DNA of 64,000 nt. Source: Trichostrongylus colubriformis (Eukaryota > Nematoda > Chromadorea > Rhabditida > Trichostrongylidae). The stretch is from NCBI GenBank assembly GCA_963978905.1, contig OZ022257.1, positions 41,302,203 to 41,366,202 on the forward strand, written 5' to 3'. The notes beneath the pieces are model-generated. The model worked only from the letters and a program-made list of their open reading frames with translations, did not search any database and was not told where the DNA came from. Shown here in pieces: positions 42,283-53,800 of the stretch; the stretch's first letter is position 1; each line of letters starts with the position of its first letter. A program made the translations under genes and the position numbers.

Positions 42283-43026
42283 TTAGTGATTTTTCCTCAC
42301 TTTCTGCTTTTTTCGTCTCCAACGGAACAGCAGCACTGCGAGAGAAAAGACAAGAAGAGGCACGAAAAGAACATAATGGAGAGGTGTCAAAATATACCAA
42401 CGGACCTGCTCTCTGGTTATTTTGGGACCGGTTGGTGGTAGGGGTGTTATGAAGGACGTACATGGACTGTCGACCAGTCCCCATTGCGAAATCGCCTTCA
42501 CGAGTACTACTGAGTCCAGGCAATACGTCATCCCTCTCCCGTCCCCAGCTCAACCCCGAATCTGTGAAGCTGTGAGCATGCTGGTTGATTACTGTCGGAA
42601 CTCTCCATCAGTTCTTTTCGGCGACTGCTCTGACTGACTCTCACTTGGTCCCTCGCATTACTGCGACCCCACTTACTACTAAGGAAATGAAGGTTCTTTT
42701 CGTGGGGTTTTTGGTTTTATTTTTTGACTATAGCGCAATATACACAGTCCTCTACTTTCATGCTGGCTACAAACCACATAAAAATGATTATTACACTGCT
42801 CACTTGTCCCGAATTGCCCATCTTCAGGACCAATTCATGGAATGGCAAACTACACCAGTTCCAAACTCCCTCCCAGTACATGCAATATGTGTTTCAACTG
42901 AACCCATTTGGTACTCACAATTAGCGCAGTCCCTGACGGTAACAGTTTCGGTCTTTTCGACGCCGTCAGGTACTGGACCATCTTTTCCAGTGAACCAAGC
43001 GGCCCGCCCACGCAGTATGCATGTAG
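42283..43026 (-). CDS. 3' part of a type I-like membrane protein with Cys-rich ectodomain
   Basis: Exon 43026-42856 (after gtcttacag; phase 1 entry; ends GGAACTG|gtgtag) encodes TCILRGRAAWFTGKDGPV, then a Cys-rich part (VRDCANCEYQMGSVE, IACTGREFG). The last exon is 42548-42283 (phase 1 entry after ggggttgag, a weak acceptor). It has two further Cys, the stretch PLPPTGPKITREQVRWYI, a hydrophobic helix (VLFVPLLVFSLAVLLF) and a basic tail RWRRKKQKVRKNH before TAA. Order (ectodomain, helix, basic stop-transfer) implies type I topology. Alternatively the last exon starts at ATG 42531. A poly(A) signal follows closely. The signal peptide exon was not found. The 193-codon plus ORF over this region is its antisense. 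Confidence 0.55.
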
Positions 43027-43179
43027 CTGTAAGACTGGTTCAAAAGATCCGCTTAATTTTCTTCACCCTATGGTTATCTTACACTCATGCTCTCACATGT
43101 GTAGGTAACCAGTACAGATCCAATGCCATTGCACTAGCTTTTTTCTTCTGCAATACTTTTCAGTGAAATAGGATGAGCA

Positions 43180-43920
43180 CCAGATGCAGATTCACATGTG
43201 GTTTTTCATGTTTCAAAAAGGTGAACAACCGCTGATTATGGCTTCCTTTACCGCTCTGCATGTGCTCCACACAGGTAGTTTCAAGGACTTTAGTGAAGAT
43301 CTGCCACTGTTCTGGTAACGGGTGTTCTAATGCTTTGGTGTGGACCCGACATGATTATTATTATTGTTATTATTACTATTATATTACACCATAATAATTT
43401 ATTTATTCACTATTGACTATTATTATTACATATCAAGGGCGATCAATATGAAGTAACTAATTCTTCTCTGAACATTTCTGCTCCTTGGTCTCTCATTCGT
43501 TCATGGAGCTCCTCCTTCTACTAGTAGATATAGTCTCTAAAAGGGCTCTGCATAATCTCAAATTTGATTTCAGTTTGACAATTTGACGTCAAATTGACGT
43601 TCCTTCGTGCTACTTTCCTCTACGTTCATTCGAAGCCCTTCTTTATTATCCATTGTCGGGGCGCAATTTGGGATGATCGCGTTTCATCCGTCTCCCTCTT
43701 CATTTCACTCATCATCGATTCACATTGGATACCACATAAATTATTCAATATTTTGCTGTCTATCTCTATAAGTCCTCAATTTTTTAGGCAAATGTTATTT
43801 AGCACCAGATGCACATATTTAATTGCTGTATGAGTGACCAAAAAGTGCAATCACCCTGCTTGATATTGGAGTTAAGATAAATTTTCAAGATTGAAAGGTA
43901 GGAGAATCCCTCTTCGGTAG
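43180..43920. other. No firm gene; AT-rich microsatellite
   Basis: 43350-43430 is an ATT/TTA-rich microsatellite. A minus-strand stretch near 43725-43635 (MMSEMKRETDETRSSQ) looks codon-like, but no splice sites were matched. Confidence 0.3.
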
Positions 43921-43923
43921 ATC

Positions 43924-44031
43924 ATGGAACAACAGTTCACTGATGAACTTCGTCTACTTTCTTATACGGAGTATAATGAAGTACAGCAGTACAAGTGCCA
44001 CAGGGATGAAGAATCGAAATTAACGGTCAAA
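43924..44031 (+). CDS. Possible first exon, unknown gene
   Basis: ATG at 43924 lies 3 nt after the acceptor-like ctcttcggtag. It opens MEQQFTDELRLLSYTEYNEV and reaches GTCAAA|gtgaac at 44031, phase 0. The frame is open to 44112. Polar and acidic sequence without a membrane segment. No following exon was identified. Confidence 0.3.
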
Positions 44032-44359
44032 GTGAACCTCCAGTATTTTCTGCTACTTCTGTCACCGACATCTTCTTTGACAGCGGGATTAATTTTGGAT
44101 GAGTATGTATGAGCTTCTCATTCCTCCTGGTACTGGTGCCATACTCGAGCCTTTACGGGAAGTTCCTGCGCCAAATCGCATTCAAATACCATTATGATTT
44201 TGAATGTAAATAGAGTCCGTGGCACATTCTGGAAAAGATTGATCGCGGTCGAATGCTCCATAAGATTGTCCTTTTACGAGGGAAGAGTGCGATGCTGAAA
44301 TTGTGTGGTCAAAGTGCTTGACAGCTCATATTCAGCCCTCTTATGTGTTTGGAGGAGTC

Positions 44360-44850
44360 GTACACGGAACTTTAAGTTCTTTAGTTACCCATAAATTTAT
44401 GTTATAGTTGCTCACTACGGGCCGCATGCGAATTTTCACGCGAAAATACAGGAATCTATCTGTGATAGAACTGTTTGAAGCAACAGCCGACTGAATGGAG
44501 CCTCCGAGTGGATGTGGACGCTGAAGAGCTCAGAAGCAAAAAGGCGACAGTCACGTGGTCAGAGACGCAGAGTGAGAAGCCACTCAGCGCCAGACGCCAC
44601 AATTCGCGCTGTGCTCAGCCCATCAACCGCTGATCAAATGTTACTGACCAGGTATACATACGAGCTGCTCTTCCTCCAGTTTTTCAACTTCTGCCTTGGA
44701 ATACAGGAAATTTTCTCGTGTGTTTCTGTCCCTGAATCTAGTAGAGTGATTTTAGAAGAATTTCAGACTCATGGAATATCCGTGGACGAATCCTTCCAGT
44801 CCATGAGCAGATCCATGCCTTACACCCTGAGACGGAGTCCAGGGTAATCG
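44360..44850. repeat. Dispersed repeat R7, copy 1
   Basis: Left part (AGTTACCCATAAATTTATGT, CGAATTTTCACGCGAAAATA) matches one arm of the foldback at 54012-54440. Right part (GACAGTCACGTGGTCAGAGA, then CGAGCTGCTCTTCCTCCAGT) matches 49090-49480. The 111-codon frame here is therefore repeat-derived. Confidence 0.55.
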
Positions 44851-45087
44851 CTTTCAGACCCAACTGCACACTACACTGGCTCGCACACATTGCTTCTCAC
44901 GCCACGTGCCGCTCTGCAAAATCCTTTTCTAAAAATGCACATCTGAGCTAAAGTGCGCGTAGGCACACTAATTTCATCAGTAAACGTAAAATTAGCTTAC
45001 GCAAATCGCATGATGCGAGCATAAATGGAACAGGGGTTGGAGGCGAAACCACGGATTCAAAGCAGACCGAACAAGTCATTATTCACC

Positions 45088-45583
45088 TCATGGGAGGACC
45101 ATTGATTGCCCATGAGGATAAGAAAAAGCCTTATTGTTGCCATCGACAAGGTCCCCAAGTGAGGATATGGACAACGCATGAATAATTCCCAATACGATGA
45201 CAATCTGAATGGCAGCAGGCCTCTGGACCTTTTTCAGGATATCATTTTCATCGATTCTCATGTCTTGAGAATTTTATGTGGATTCACTACGAGTGTCTCA
45301 CAAAATTGACGTTTGAGAGCCAGCTTCGTGCTTCTTCATATTGTTTTCGTAGCCCGTTGCGACAACTGCCTTTTTCAATTTCGCCTTGCTCAGTGAACGT
45401 CTCACAATTCGGCGTTCTCTTTGCTGTCTCCGTCGATATGTACACTTTTCCAAAGAATTCCACTCTTACTTTTTTACTATCACTTGCATTTTCTCCAGCA
45501 ATAATTCTGAACTCCTTGCCACTAGCAGCAAAGGGAACAGTGTGAAATATGCTCGTCATGTGGACCAAAATTTCTATTTTCAT
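45088..45583 (-). CDS. Unknown gene fragment, probable exons
   Basis: The first frame (ATG 45583, open to 45287) reads MKIEILVHMTSIFHTVPFAA, then SGKEFRIIAGENASDSKKVR and VEFFGKVYISTETAKRTPNC. A donor-like AATT|gtgaga sits within it near 45403. A second frame at 45261-45088 (MRIDENDILKKVQRP, then hydrophobic AIQIVIVLGIIHALSI, stop TGA) follows an acceptor-like attctcaag. Phase 1 could join them, giving a protein with an internal membrane segment, but this is only one of several possibilities. The two may also be separate or belong to the membrane-protein gene to the left. No family recognised. Confidence 0.35.
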
Positions 45584-45631
45584 TGCCGTTCCTCTTTCAT
45601 AATTCCGAACGATTTATATTAATGCTCATTC

Positions 45632-45838
45632 ATGGATCCCTTGTTTCGTGTGAGATTTGGGTCTCATTTCGACAGTAATTTTGCTACTTTTGAGAAAATA
45701 TCCAGGAGTGGTCTTAATTCATCTCTTCAGCACTCGAAAATTATCGTTTTCGTTTTGGATTTTAGCTCAATAAATTCGAATAATATCTTTGAAAAGCTCG
45801 AACAGTTGAAAGTTGCACGCAACTCGCAGGGGCTTTGA
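45632..45838 (+). other. Ambiguous ORF, not called as gene
   Basis: A 68-codon plus frame (MDPLFRVRFGSHFDSNFATF) overlaps a 64-codon minus frame (from 45956). Neither has splice support; the sequence is AT-rich. Rest of 45584-46530: no other feature seen except AATAAA (minus) at 46398-46403. Confidence 0.25.
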
Positions 45839-46535
45839 GTTTTGATGGTTCCAATTTTAAAAGACCCCCTTTCATAGCTCTCTGCATTCTGCCGAAATTC
45901 TCCTCCTCTCTGATAATGCCCTTCCCAGAAAGACGATATTTCGCGTTTTTTCGCATCTCATAATGGTCTTTCCCCGATTTGAGCGCTGTGAATGGCCATG
46001 CTTTTACGGCTGTTGCTTTGGTGCGTCATCGCAATTCAAAAATGGTCTCCATAAATTTCCCAGCGCTTGAAAAAAAAAGAAATTTGAACTTCTAATCCTA
46101 TTCTACTTACTTGTAACTTACTAACATGGTATTCGTTACCAGCACGGAAATAGGGATCGAATTGACGGAAGCCACTACAGTGTAGTAGTTGAGAAGTGAA
46201 TGTGATGAAACATTCCAAATTTTCTAAGTTGACTGATTACTACATATACATGTATGGGTAATTTTTTAGTGTGCAAGAAGTTGCTCAGGAGCGGTTTTTC
46301 ATTATAAACAAAGTTTCATTTTAATTTTGATTTCCACTTCGAGAGCTTTCATTTTCTCTCCTTATGCCGCGCATGAATCTTTTCGTGCCATTTCTAATTT
46401 ATTACCTTGTATTATTGCTGTATGTCATATGCAGTATAGTAATGTTGTATAGTAGTAATATTATTACTCTTTCTTTGTCAAAATGGAGCAGTCATCCCAA
46501 AAGTGGCTTTAAATAGTTGAAAGCTCACGAGGTCT

Positions 46536-47239
46536 TTACGCAAAGGCATCAACTTCAGATCCGATATCGACCGAGGTTCGGAGCAATGTCCGTTCGTTGT
46601 CCCGTACGGAACTTTCACGAATAAGCCGATGTTCTCGTTGGGGATTGCTCGCAATACGAGAATTACTAAAAGCCTTCTTTTCGCTAATTTGCGAGTAATA
46701 GGATCTAGCAGCAGTAGAAAACAACCATTAACATAGCTGATGAGGAATGTGTGATATAACGCACTTTCAATTGACTAGGGCTGTGGGACAGTACGCTCCA
46801 CGCTCCGGTTGCAGAACTCCACCGTAGTCGGTCAAAACTTCTCTAACTTCCCAATAATTTTTTTTGCAGAAGAAAGAGTTTCTTTCCCCATCTAGACTCA
46901 GGTAAAGATAATGTCTATTTTGGGATGTCCCCCTTAATACCAAGGTGTTCCCATCTACCCATCTCTTTCACTATCGAAATGTTGACCTTTGCTTGCTTTT
47001 GCGTCCTACTCTGTGGAAGACGTTCCAGATCACTGGCGGGTACAAACCCAGATGGCACCATGAATGTATGGCTGAGTGGCAACATCGCTCATGCAAGTGT
47101 AGCTCCCGCAATTTTGTTGCAGGAGCTGCACATGCACGCGTTCGTTTTCTGCTTTTGTGCCAATGATTTTTGTCGCTCTCTCCCACACAGTGCATCGAGA
47201 ACACCAGAAATCTGACAGCTCAGCTTTCATTTCTTTCAT
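46536..47239 (-). CDS. Two-exon gene with Cys motif, ~124 aa
   Basis: Exon a is 47239-47034 (MKEMKAELSDFWCSRCTVWE; ends CGCCA|gtgatc). Exon b is 46704-46536 (after gttttctactgctgctag; SYYSQISEKKAFSNSRIASN; stop TAA). Both are phase 2, and splicing removes a TGA that would otherwise end exon a, a good sign. CSRC is followed 27 residues later by NCGSYTC and later by VCTRQ. The helical spacing between Cys pairs vaguely recalls saposin-like or other disulfide-rich secreted domains, but no signal peptide is in this piece, so a 5' exon is likely missing. The last exon is basic and polar. A poly(A) signal lies about 135 nt downstream. Family not recognised. Confidence 0.55.
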
Positions 47240-47269
47240 CCAATGCTCTAGTTTATATTATTTTTGCGA

Positions 47270-47455
47270 TTTCGGCTGATCAGGCGTTCAGGCGTATCAT
47301 TCACATGACCATCACGTATCTCATTCTTTCCGCCTGAACGCCTAACCGTCTAATCGATCTGTATTTTATTCATTTGACCTAGCCTCCTAATCGTCTGACT
47401 GCCTAAAACCAGGCGCGTTCGCCAACTCTGAACACTGCCTATGCTATACTTCACC
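47270..47455. repeat. R6 hairpin repeat
   Basis: Contains GATCAGGCGTTCAGGCGTAT and its inverse CGCCTGAACGCCTAA, ending GTTCGCCAACTCTGAACACT. It lies between two minus-strand coding stretches. Confidence 0.55.
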
Positions 47456-47545
47456 GATTTACTACGCTGACATCCTTTCAAATTCATGAAGTACATTGCT
47501 CTATGGAACTGCTGGGTGCTTGGCGTTCCTAGCGCGACTACGGCA

Positions 47546-47773
47546 TTAGGTCCTATCCTGCTTTTGAATAGTTTCGGTGGACTCAATCTCCGACGCGCTG
47601 AACCATTTACTTATCGATCGGAGACTCGCGAGTCTATGACACGCTTCACATAACAATTCCGCGGTGGGTGACGTCTGCCGAAGTTGGCAAAATGGGTTGC
47701 GATGTCGCTTGTATGTCTTTTCGGGCACGCTCTTTGTGCCAAATACGTTACATTCGTGCGTTTGAACCTCCAT
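47546..47773 (-). CDS. Possible exon upstream of the CSRC gene
   Basis: A 75-codon frame (MEVQTHECNVFGTKSVPEKT, with ELLCEACHRLASL) is open here, but the other two minus frames are also open over part of it. A short exon starting MIRRFGKG (ATG near 47809, donor AAAGG|gtaagc) lies just upstream after the acceptor aatctacag, and could be the true 5' end of a minus-strand gene. It would begin about 50-70 bp from the TMEM151 start on the other strand. I cannot settle the splice pattern. Confidence 0.3.
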   Translation of the reverse strand: MEVQTHECNVFGTKSVPEKTYKRHRNPFCQLRQTSPTAELLCEACHRLASLRSISKWFSASEIESTETIQKQDRT

Positions 47774-47880
47774 TCATTTAAAGTGTACATGCTTACCCTT
47801 TCCGAACCGTCGAATCATCACAGCTGTAGATTTCTCAACCTATTCGTCTTTTTCAGGTGATGTAGAATGATCTCTACGGA

Positions 47881-50800
47881 ATGGCAAGAACTGTCGATAT
47901 TGAACATGTTTCGGTAGGTCTCAACAGTAATCTCCTTCTGAAAAAAGCTCGATACTGATCTAGCTTTTCAGAAACCGCGGCGACCAGGATTGTGTCGAGT
48001 TTTACGGCGGTCTGGATACTGGAAATGCTTGTCCTGTTCCTTGCTCCTAGTCGGTTGTGGATTTTACGCTGCATGGTGCCATTTCAAGCACATGGCTTAT
48101 TCAGGTCTTCAACCACTGTTGATGTAAGCATTCCTACGCATTTGCAGAAATTTTTCTGTATTAATTTTAGTAATGAAGCCATTGACTATGACAGGGGTCG
48201 AACTACCCTACCAAACAAGTTATTTGGCCAGTTCGAGGATTTGACCAGATTTCGGGAAAACGGGCTATTAGGTGGCAACTTATTACACAAAGGATAAGTC
48301 GTTAATCCTAGCAGAGCAAATGCCTTATTAGGCGCATATTACAGCCCATTTCGGAGCGCTCGACAGGGCGTGGCCTGCTGTTTGCATGGGTGCGTATCAA
48401 GCTCTCTCACCCCGCCACACATTCTCACTCTTGCCACGCACTTCCACTCTCGCCACTCAGGCCACGCTCTATCACGCGCTTCGAAATGGATTGTACGCTG
48501 TTTTATTGTCATGAGCATCTGTAATAGATATGAGATATGTTTAAGCCATGATCTCCGACTACTCTGGAATCTTGCAGATGTGTTTAGTGAGGTACGCGGA
48601 AAACGAATATAACAGTCAGCGTACATGAAAACAAATTTGGGGATGCTCCGACATAAAACTCTCAAGCTCGGGAATCATCACGTCTTCCTCAAGGCTGCTG
48701 TCAGCATGTCCCAGACTTCCCTTGTATTTATCTGCGAGAAGAGAGGAACTCACTTGTACATGTGGGAGCGGTGTATTCAGAAAAAACCATTCAGAAATAT
48801 TAATTAAGAAGTGAACTCGAAAGTATGTTGGCAAAAGTCATGGAACTCCAAACACATCATTAATATACATTTGTATTGACATTTACTAACTCCGTTAAGA
48901 AAAGTATTCGGCAGATTTTGGCAGCTGAGTGAGATCAGCCTTCAAAATATGCAATCAAATAATAAATTGATATTGTCATGCAAGTGGTCACTTCTACCAG
49001 ATATCCCTTCCTTGTAAGATAGAGCCTCCCCAGAGCGAAGACCGACGGAGTGGGGCGACCTAAAGGGCGCGGCCACGAGGGAGGCCTTCAGGAGCAAAGA
49101 GGGACGGTCACGTGGTCACGGATGCGGAGTGCCAAACACATCAACATTGTCTATTTGTTTATTTATTTCTTTGCTTATTTCTTTATTATCTGATTACTTA
49201 TTTATTTATTTGTTTATTTATTTGATTGCATGGCACGGAGTACAAGAGCATGTGTTTCACATTGGACGTGAAGTTTTGAAATGTGCTCTGCCTGTTCAAA
49301 TGTTGCTCGGTAGGAATTCAATCGAGTTGCTCTTCTTCCAACTTTTTTTGTTTGAATCAAAATTTTTGGTTTCTCCGTGTTTTTCTTCACTTATTGTATG
49401 TGAAAGAATGGTTTCAAGATGAACGAATGTCATGGAAAACCCGTGAACAAATCCTTTGAACAGGTGCTCGAAATTTTTAACTTCTACTTTAATTTCACTA
49501 GTATGGCAGCGGAGTTGGTCACGCCGTGCAATTCGTGACACCCTCAACTCTTAATTTTGTAGTTAAGTTGGATTCCTAATGCTGATAGGTTTGAGCTAGA
49601 AAGGTGAGTTCAATATGGTTTTCATGGGAAGCAGTCAGGTGGATTTTGACTATCTGATAGAGACTTCGACCATATCAAAATGTGGGTTCAGTGGAGGCTA
49701 CTGGCTGATGGAACCCAAAGGTGCAGCAAAAAGACTCTCAAATCGAAATGTGGTCATAGTCTGTAGTAGGAACGCGGTTACGAACTAGTCATCGGTGCAA
49801 TTAACTAATATTTTTGTGATTGTACACGTCACGCTTATATCAAATCATACAATCTTCTTGGAGGAAACGCTTATATTCATGGTACTGATAATGTTCAGTG
49901 CTGCAGCAGTTCTGCTGAGGGCGAGTGGCTCATCGAAGTGATCTTTCCTGAATAACAATTCTTCATGAAAAAAGGGGTAATGTGGCACAGGAGGGGGAAG
50001 GTTGAGGGGGAGGGGAGACGCGGCTCGCCGTTACAATTTTCGGCAGATCTAGGAGAGTCCTAGACGGCTAAAGGGCACGCCGTCGCGAGATCGCTGACAA
50101 CGCTGTCAAGCTCCTTCATGAAAAGGCTTAGCAAATCTGGAAAGCCCCAGGGGTAGAGAAAGCACCCCGATTGCAAGATCCATGATGCCGGCATGTCGCA
50201 TCTCCTTCCTTGCCCCACCCCCACCCGTGCCACTTTGACCCTGGAAAAAGGCTGTTAACAAGTAACAAAAGTAACGGTAACAAAGTCGTAAGTGAAAAAA
50301 GCGACTTGACAGAGACTACAGTAAATCGCTTCCATACTTCGCTGCACCGGCGTGGATTGCCGTCGCCGACGCTGGTGCCGAAAGCGGCCTGAGATGCTTA
50401 GCTCTTTCAGCCATTTGGTCAGAATGTTTTGAATTTTACGATTTTAGCTAAAATTAATTTGTGTAGTGACGACAACTAGTCAATGTCATAATTTACTTCA
50501 CTTCAAAGCTCTCATGTGCCTCTACAGAGCTGTCACATTCAAATTCTGTGAAAATGTATGGCATCTTGCTTCAACCGGGTCCACATTAATCTCCTAGGAA
50601 CGAGCGTCACTTCTTTGGCTTTTTGAGCTTTCAGAAGTAATCCATCGCTACAATGGCTGCCGGCGCTGCTTCCTAAAGAGCATAGCTCTATCAAAATTCT
50701 CTCACACTTCCCCATCTCAATATGGGGACCTTTCTAGAGAATGAACAAATGGGATAGGGCTGCAGACCTGCTCAAACAACGGCAGCGGTGTCATTGAGCA

Positions 50801-53800
50801 GGTCTGGTGCCCTTTCTCGTTTGTTCATTCTCCACAAAAGTCGCCATGTTCGTATAATACAACACCAACAAATTCGTCGTTGGAATAGTATTCCCAGAGG
50901 ACATCTGATTCGCTATTTGTCCTTGCCATACCAATACCCCGTGCCGTCGGCCATCCACGAGCTGGCGACCCAAAACAGCATTAACGCTTTTCTATTCCTT
51001 CCATTACAATCGTATAGGGGGAAGGGAGAATACGTGGGAATTTCGCATGAAGAGAGAGTTTCTGAGGAAAATACAAACCTTTTATGCTGTATCCACATCA
51101 CTAAAGCGTTAAATCTGTGTTTATGAGCATTGCAGTTCCAGTTCATCTCAGCATTTCAGATGGAAATGCTTCCGAAAAACGCCAAATGGAGCAAGATGGG
51201 GTTCCGGAATTCACTCATCGTCTCGTTATTTCTTTCTTAAAAGCCTCTAATCCATTCATCTAAGCGCGTAATTGATGGGAGGCTTAGGGAACGCCGCTTG
51301 GTGTCTTTCAGGTGGACGAATAAATACGACTCAGAGAGAGAATCCTGATGAACAGCTGTGTCGTCAGAAATCACCACAAAAAGTCTGAAGAGATGGCTTC
51401 GACAAAGTCATTTTATCCTTTGGACAAAATGCAAAAGGTATACACATCTTCACCAGTTTCTCGCGGAGGTACGCCGAGAACACTTGATCTGCGGAGGAAA
51501 TTGTATCAAATTGATAAGTAAAAAATAGAAAAAAAATGTCAGGATATTGTTTATTACACATTCTACTACCTACAACTGCAGAGTAGTTCGAATATGAATC
51601 TCACGCCAAATTGTAGAGAATAAATAGTACTCTTAAGTCTGCTTGACAGAAGTGGCATCATTTTGACGTAGAGTAGTAGTAAAGGTGCAATCTGCAAACA
51701 GCAGTATGAGCAGCTGTAATTCTTGCTTTAAGTATGTTGTATAAAAGATCAAATAGTATGTGCATGAAAATTATATAAGTGTATATACTTATATACATAT
51801 ACATGTTGTATATGTTTTTTTTATCAAAGCTCTGTAATTTCGTATTTTTGTGAAGAATTTAAGCTAAGAAACCGAAGGTTGATGTGACTTCATAAGCACA
51901 ACCAGGCCATTCCACGACCACTACATTTACACCATAAGCTGATGTTCTTTCGTTTCTCCTTCTTCTACTAGGACCACGTACAACCCTTTTCTTGACCTCT
52001 ACAATGCCAGTAACTGCCTTGTTGTATACTTGTTATGTGTTTTATCTCTACGTAATTTCAAATATTTGATACCTCCTTCCTCTGTCGAGGAATGCTAGAC
52101 TCGGTGTACTTTGAGAGCAGTACTCAAAGTAACGTAGTTTTCTCTCGTTGATAATGAGAAAAACTTCGTTAGGAGTGCCACTAGCCACGAAACATCTGGA
52201 TGGAAAATAATTTCACGCCGTATTCTCTCTACATTATTCTAAAACGATTTTTGATGTTTTTATTTTGTTAAAGGCACAACTCGTTATATTGAGGTGGGCA
52301 AATATATCCCTTGGAACAATAGTTCCTCAGATAATTATCGAGGTTGCACCTTTTTTCCCGCAGCTACGACGTGCCACAACGGCGCTAGAACTGTTCGAAC
52401 TCACCCACTTGATACCCTCATAGCCCGCGAAGCGAAGTCTGTAACAAGGACGCCGATAATGAGTTATGGGCAAAAGTATTCGTCTCACACGGGACGTTAG
52501 TGCATATATATGTATGCCTTGAAAGCATGGAATGCGGGTTGGATCCTTCGAGACCAAACCTCTTGCCCATAACTACAGTATCCTTGTAACATTTGTCCTA
52601 CACAACAAGCCTAGTGACATGAAGAATTTATCAAAATGTTTTTTCCGTCATACGCATGACCCATCCAATCTCTCGATCACGCTCAGATGCCGTTTTGCCA
52701 AAATAAAAAACCCAGTATGAACTGCTGAGGCAGTTTTCGAGGTTCTTTCACTTGGAAAGGCGACGCTGGACTCTCGGGAACCTCTCAACTGGGTCAGCGA
52801 AGAGCACTCTTGACAACCTTCGCGTTATGGAGTGGTCCGTTGCTGCTCGTGTCTTAGAGCCGAATAACCTATGGCGTATGTACCCTTACTTCAAGAGTCA
52901 TCAAGGAATACGACGCAACACGACGAATGGGAGCTATGGGCGCTGCTGTAGTTGACTCAGAATATGATCATATGGTGACGGTAAGGGTACTGTGTGTGGT
53001 TTTATGTTACCGCCATAGGACCCAGTTATAGCAGCCACCCTAGCTCGCAATCTTGCACCTTAAAGGGAATGGTAAGGGTAGTCAGGGCCGAGTATCAATA
53101 AACCAGTTGGGCCGGCGAACACTACTGCGCGAGGCGTCAGTTAGTCGATCGGAATTGCTTGCTTTCCATGGATTTACTCTATAACCATTACCACATCACC
53201 TTCCTATGAGTTAACTAAGTACCCATTATCACATCACCCCATTGTGGGCATGTTTTCTAGCTTGGTCATCGGTCATTTCTACCAATTTTTTCCTGTCTCA
53301 GGGACGCGTTGTGACCTAGTTATGAGCTTTTGTTGTAAGGACCGCTCTCTCGAGATGCGCCCCGCCCACTGTGCCCTTGCCTCTCTTATGATTCAGAGAC
53401 TCATCGCTGACCTTACTCCATCTTATTCCCACGTTTGGGTTCTATTGAAATCTAATTCACAATTTTCGGTCTGGAAACGGACCATTACAGTGTACGTTCC
53501 GCCCACAGTGGGCGGACCCTAGCTTTATCTATATGTGCTCTTTACTTCTTGCTCCATGCACTACCGACCACAGACTTGACCCCATCTCCACAGGTTATTT
53601 TTCATGTTATGCTAATTTCGTGGCAGAGGGACCAAGGGACGTACAGACGAAGCGTTTCATATATAGTATTTTATATATAGTTTTTTACATAGATTATTGA
53701 ATACGAAAGTACAGGTGCATACCAGTACAAAAGCGAAGAGAAACAGAATGAGGCGGTCAGAAACGCGAGGAATAGGATCCCCTTCCATCGTTCACTCCGA

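Noticed and set aside
42585..43166. 193-codon plus-strand ORF with hydrophobic segments
   Set aside because: Antisense to a better-supported minus-strand exon with splice sites, Cys-rich ectodomain and downstream poly(A) signal.
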